From NCBI GenBank assembly GCA_030762175.1, contig CM060843.1, positions 111,569,869 through 111,633,868 of the forward strand: DNA of 64,000 nucleotides. Reading direction: 5' to 3'. This DNA comes from Metallyticus violacea (lineage: Eukaryota > Arthropoda > Insecta > Mantodea > Metallyticidae). A model generated the notes under the pieces. The model ran no database searches, was not told where the DNA came from, and saw nothing but the letters and a program-made list of their open reading frames with translations. The translations under genes were made by a program, and so were the position numbers. Positions 62,629-64,000 of the stretch are shown here, one piece after another (the first letter of the stretch is position 1; every line of letters begins with the position of its first letter).

Positions 62629-63060
62629 TTTATTCCCTACTGTAATATTTTCAGCATGTTGCTGCTTACTACTTAAAATCTATCACACAATAACTAATAC
62701 AACTTTCTAACTAAATTAAATAATTATTTCAGTCTTTTATTTCTACCTTTTTTCTCTGCTCTCCCAATAGTCGGCGGCATGTTGTTCTTGTAGTGGCTTC
62801 TCGTTCGAAGTTCTCATGGCGATGTCCAGTTACCAGTTCCGTCGTATCGTAAACCTTGTGTTTACGGTCGGTCTCTCTGCGATGTCGGCCGGCTATCCAC
62901 TTGGGCTGCTCGATGTAGCTCTTCATGATGTCCACTATTCTCCTACGGTTGTGTAGCAAGCAAAACTTTCTGGTTCCTTCTTGGTGTCGTCTGCGGCTGC
63001 TGGGCTGATGTCGTCCGCTTCTGCTGGGCTGTTGTCCGCTTCTCGTCTCCGTCTACGAGC
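62629..63060 (-). other. 5' leader of the LTR element
   Basis: Sequence between the primer-binding site and the main ORF. It contains a 76-codon upstream frame (62,959-62,729) rich in Arg/Lys/His/Glu, which could be a short leader peptide or chance. Another frame starts inside the LTR at 63,210 and reads across the primer-binding site to 62,935. Neither resembles a known family. Confidence 0.5.
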
Positions 63061-63078
63061 CTCCACGTTGGGATGCCA
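63061..63078 (-). promoter_or_regulatory. primer-binding site, tRNA-Lys(CUU)-like
   Basis: On the minus strand, two bases after the LTR end, the sequence is TGGCATCCCAACGTGGAG. It is close to the TGGCGCCCAACGTGGGG type of site that pairs with the 3' end of tRNA-Lys(CUU), with about three differences. The 2-bp gap from the LTR and the opening TGG are standard for tRNA-primed reverse transcription. Confidence 0.75.
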
Positions 63079-63080
63079 TC

Positions 63081-64000
63081 TGGAGCAGTAATTGGGGGCT
63101 CGGGGGATGTAGTTGGTCGCTTTGCTGATCGTGGTTTCGAAGTCTCGGCCGGGCTGCTCACTGATGACGTCGTTTGCTCCAATTCTGTTGAATTTTATCT
63201 CAGGGTCCACCGGAGTGTTTCGGGATCAGTATAGATCCACGGGAACGAGAAATGTGTTGCCCAAAAATACACAAGGTTGCCTTGTTTAAAATATTTTATT
63301 CACATGTAAAGTACTTAAAATATTTTATTCACATGTAAAGTACTGCCTGACTGTTCGCCGCTGACTTCGCTACTCTCTTAGACTGTCTTCCTGAGTGAAT
63401 ATCTGGATGTCTGAATGTCCCTCTGAATCTATGAACGTGTGGGTGTAAATCTGCGAATGTATCTCTGCTGAGTGTCTGAATGTGAATCTATGAATGTCCG
63501 ACTTCTACGAGTGTGTAATGCGCCTCTGAATGTGTCTCTACCGAATGCGTGAATTCTCGAGTGTGTGAATGTCTGCTGACTGTCTATCTTCTGCGAGTGT
63601 CCCTCTGAATGCGTCTCTACCGAATGCGTGAATTCCTTGAGTGCCCCTCTGACTTCTGGACTCTAGTTTTTCTACTACATTGCCACGCCTTTCGCTAAAT
63701 TAAATTCCCTCGTATTTTATCTATTTTCGTGTTGTACTTTCATTATTGGTCATCCTAAAATTATTATTTATATCTAAGTTCTCCTGATTCGTTAACTTTT
63801 ATCCGAAGACCATTGGCTAGAATTATTCTTTCCCCCCTGATCTAAGGTCTTCCCACGAACTTGAATTTTCCCAGAACAAGCTGTCATAAATTTCGGCCCT
63901 TTCCTTACATTCTGATTTCTATTGAAAATCTTTTGCCTTCCTTAGTCTGTTGATTTCTAAATGTTCCCGGAGATAACGCACGTGTTTTCGGCTTTCCTGT
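63081..64000 (-). repeat. 5' LTR (right copy, cut by window edge)
   Basis: It is collinear with 57,923-58,842, with no gaps. By eye only four substitutions are seen, three of them within 20 bp of the LTR end next to the primer-binding site and one at 63,803. It includes the same 29-bp tandem duplication and GAATGT-type array. The beginning of the LTR lies outside the window. Confidence 0.93.

Larger units (their letters stand above)
57923..64000 (-). mobile_element. LTR retrotransposon, apparently non-autonomous, truncated by the window edge
   Basis: Two direct LTR copies lie 5,158 bp apart: 57,923 to about 58,936, and 63,081 to beyond 64,000. The order on the minus strand is 5' LTR, a 2-bp gap, primer-binding site, leader, one 338-codon ORF, about 2.7 kb of purine-rich noncoding sequence, then 3' LTR. 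No protease DTG, reverse transcriptase YxDD, RNase H or integrase HHCC/DDE motifs were seen in the interior of about 4.1 kb. The near-identity of the LTRs marks a recent insertion. Mobility would require enzymes from another element. The left target flank ends ...GAATGT; the right one is outside the window, so the target duplication cannot be tested. Confidence 0.9.

Noticed and set aside
62935..63210. Protein beginning MDPEIKFNRIG, seen twice (also at 58,052)
   Set aside because: It lies inside both LTR copies, so the duplication reflects the LTR. The frames diverge outside the repeat. It might still be a short leader peptide, but there is no independent support.
1..64000. CRISPR array, operons, phage or plasmid modules
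   Set aside because: No regularly spaced direct repeats, no closely packed co-directional genes; spliced exon, SINEs and mariners show eukaryotic nuclear DNA.

Overview
This window looks like intronic or intergenic DNA from a large, AT-rich insect genome. There is no bacterial gene density, no operons and no ribosome binding sites. The only host-gene sequence I can support is one internal exon (45,668-45,971, + strand). It encodes part of a Beaten-path (Beat) immunoglobulin-superfamily axon-guidance protein and has clean splice signals on both sides. Much of the rest may be introns of that gene or the space around it. The genus cannot be named from this window alone.

Most of what can be annotated is transposable elements. 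Four tRNA-derived SINE families recur, labelled here A to D. A has copies or fragments at 9.46, 9.75, 13.0, 16.9, 43.8, 53.8 and 57.9 kb. B is at 0, 27.6 and 36.7 kb. C is at 18.2, 26.1, 53.7, 54.8 and 55.6 kb. D is at 44.8, 47.2 and 55.2 kb. At least six decayed mariner-type transposases are present (0.56, 5.9, 11.5, 14.3, 32.2 and 42.4 kb), and the 32.2 kb copy keeps both terminal inverted repeats and its TA target sites. Other elements are a 735-bp Tc1/mariner derivative with only a helix-turn-helix ORF (51.1 kb), a non-LTR retrotransposon RNase H relic (31.5-32.0 kb), a P-element-like inverted-repeat element with a THAP-type first exon (8.0-9.3 kb), and a separate ~1-kb inverted-repeat element with an 11-bp target duplication (56.45-57.45 kb).

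The right end (57,923 to the window edge) is a young LTR retrotransposon on the minus strand. Its two LTR copies match over 920 bp with four differences by eye. It has a primer-binding site resembling the tRNA-Lys(CUU) type. Its ~4.1-kb interior carries one intact 338-codon glutamate/glutamine-rich ORF and no recognisable protease, reverse transcriptase, RNase H or integrase, so it appears non-autonomous.

Region by region: 0-8 kb is SINE B, two mariner relics and unassigned AT-rich DNA; 8-20 kb is the P-like element, SINEs A and C, mariner relics and ATT microsatellites; 20-45 kb is sparse, with scattered SINEs, two mariner relics and unnamed low-copy repeats; 45-46 kb is the Beat exon; 47-57.5 kb has nested SINEs C, D and A, an AT-rich cruciform candidate and two inverted-repeat DNA elements; 57.9-64 kb is the LTR element. 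All family assignments come from reading by eye, without database searches.
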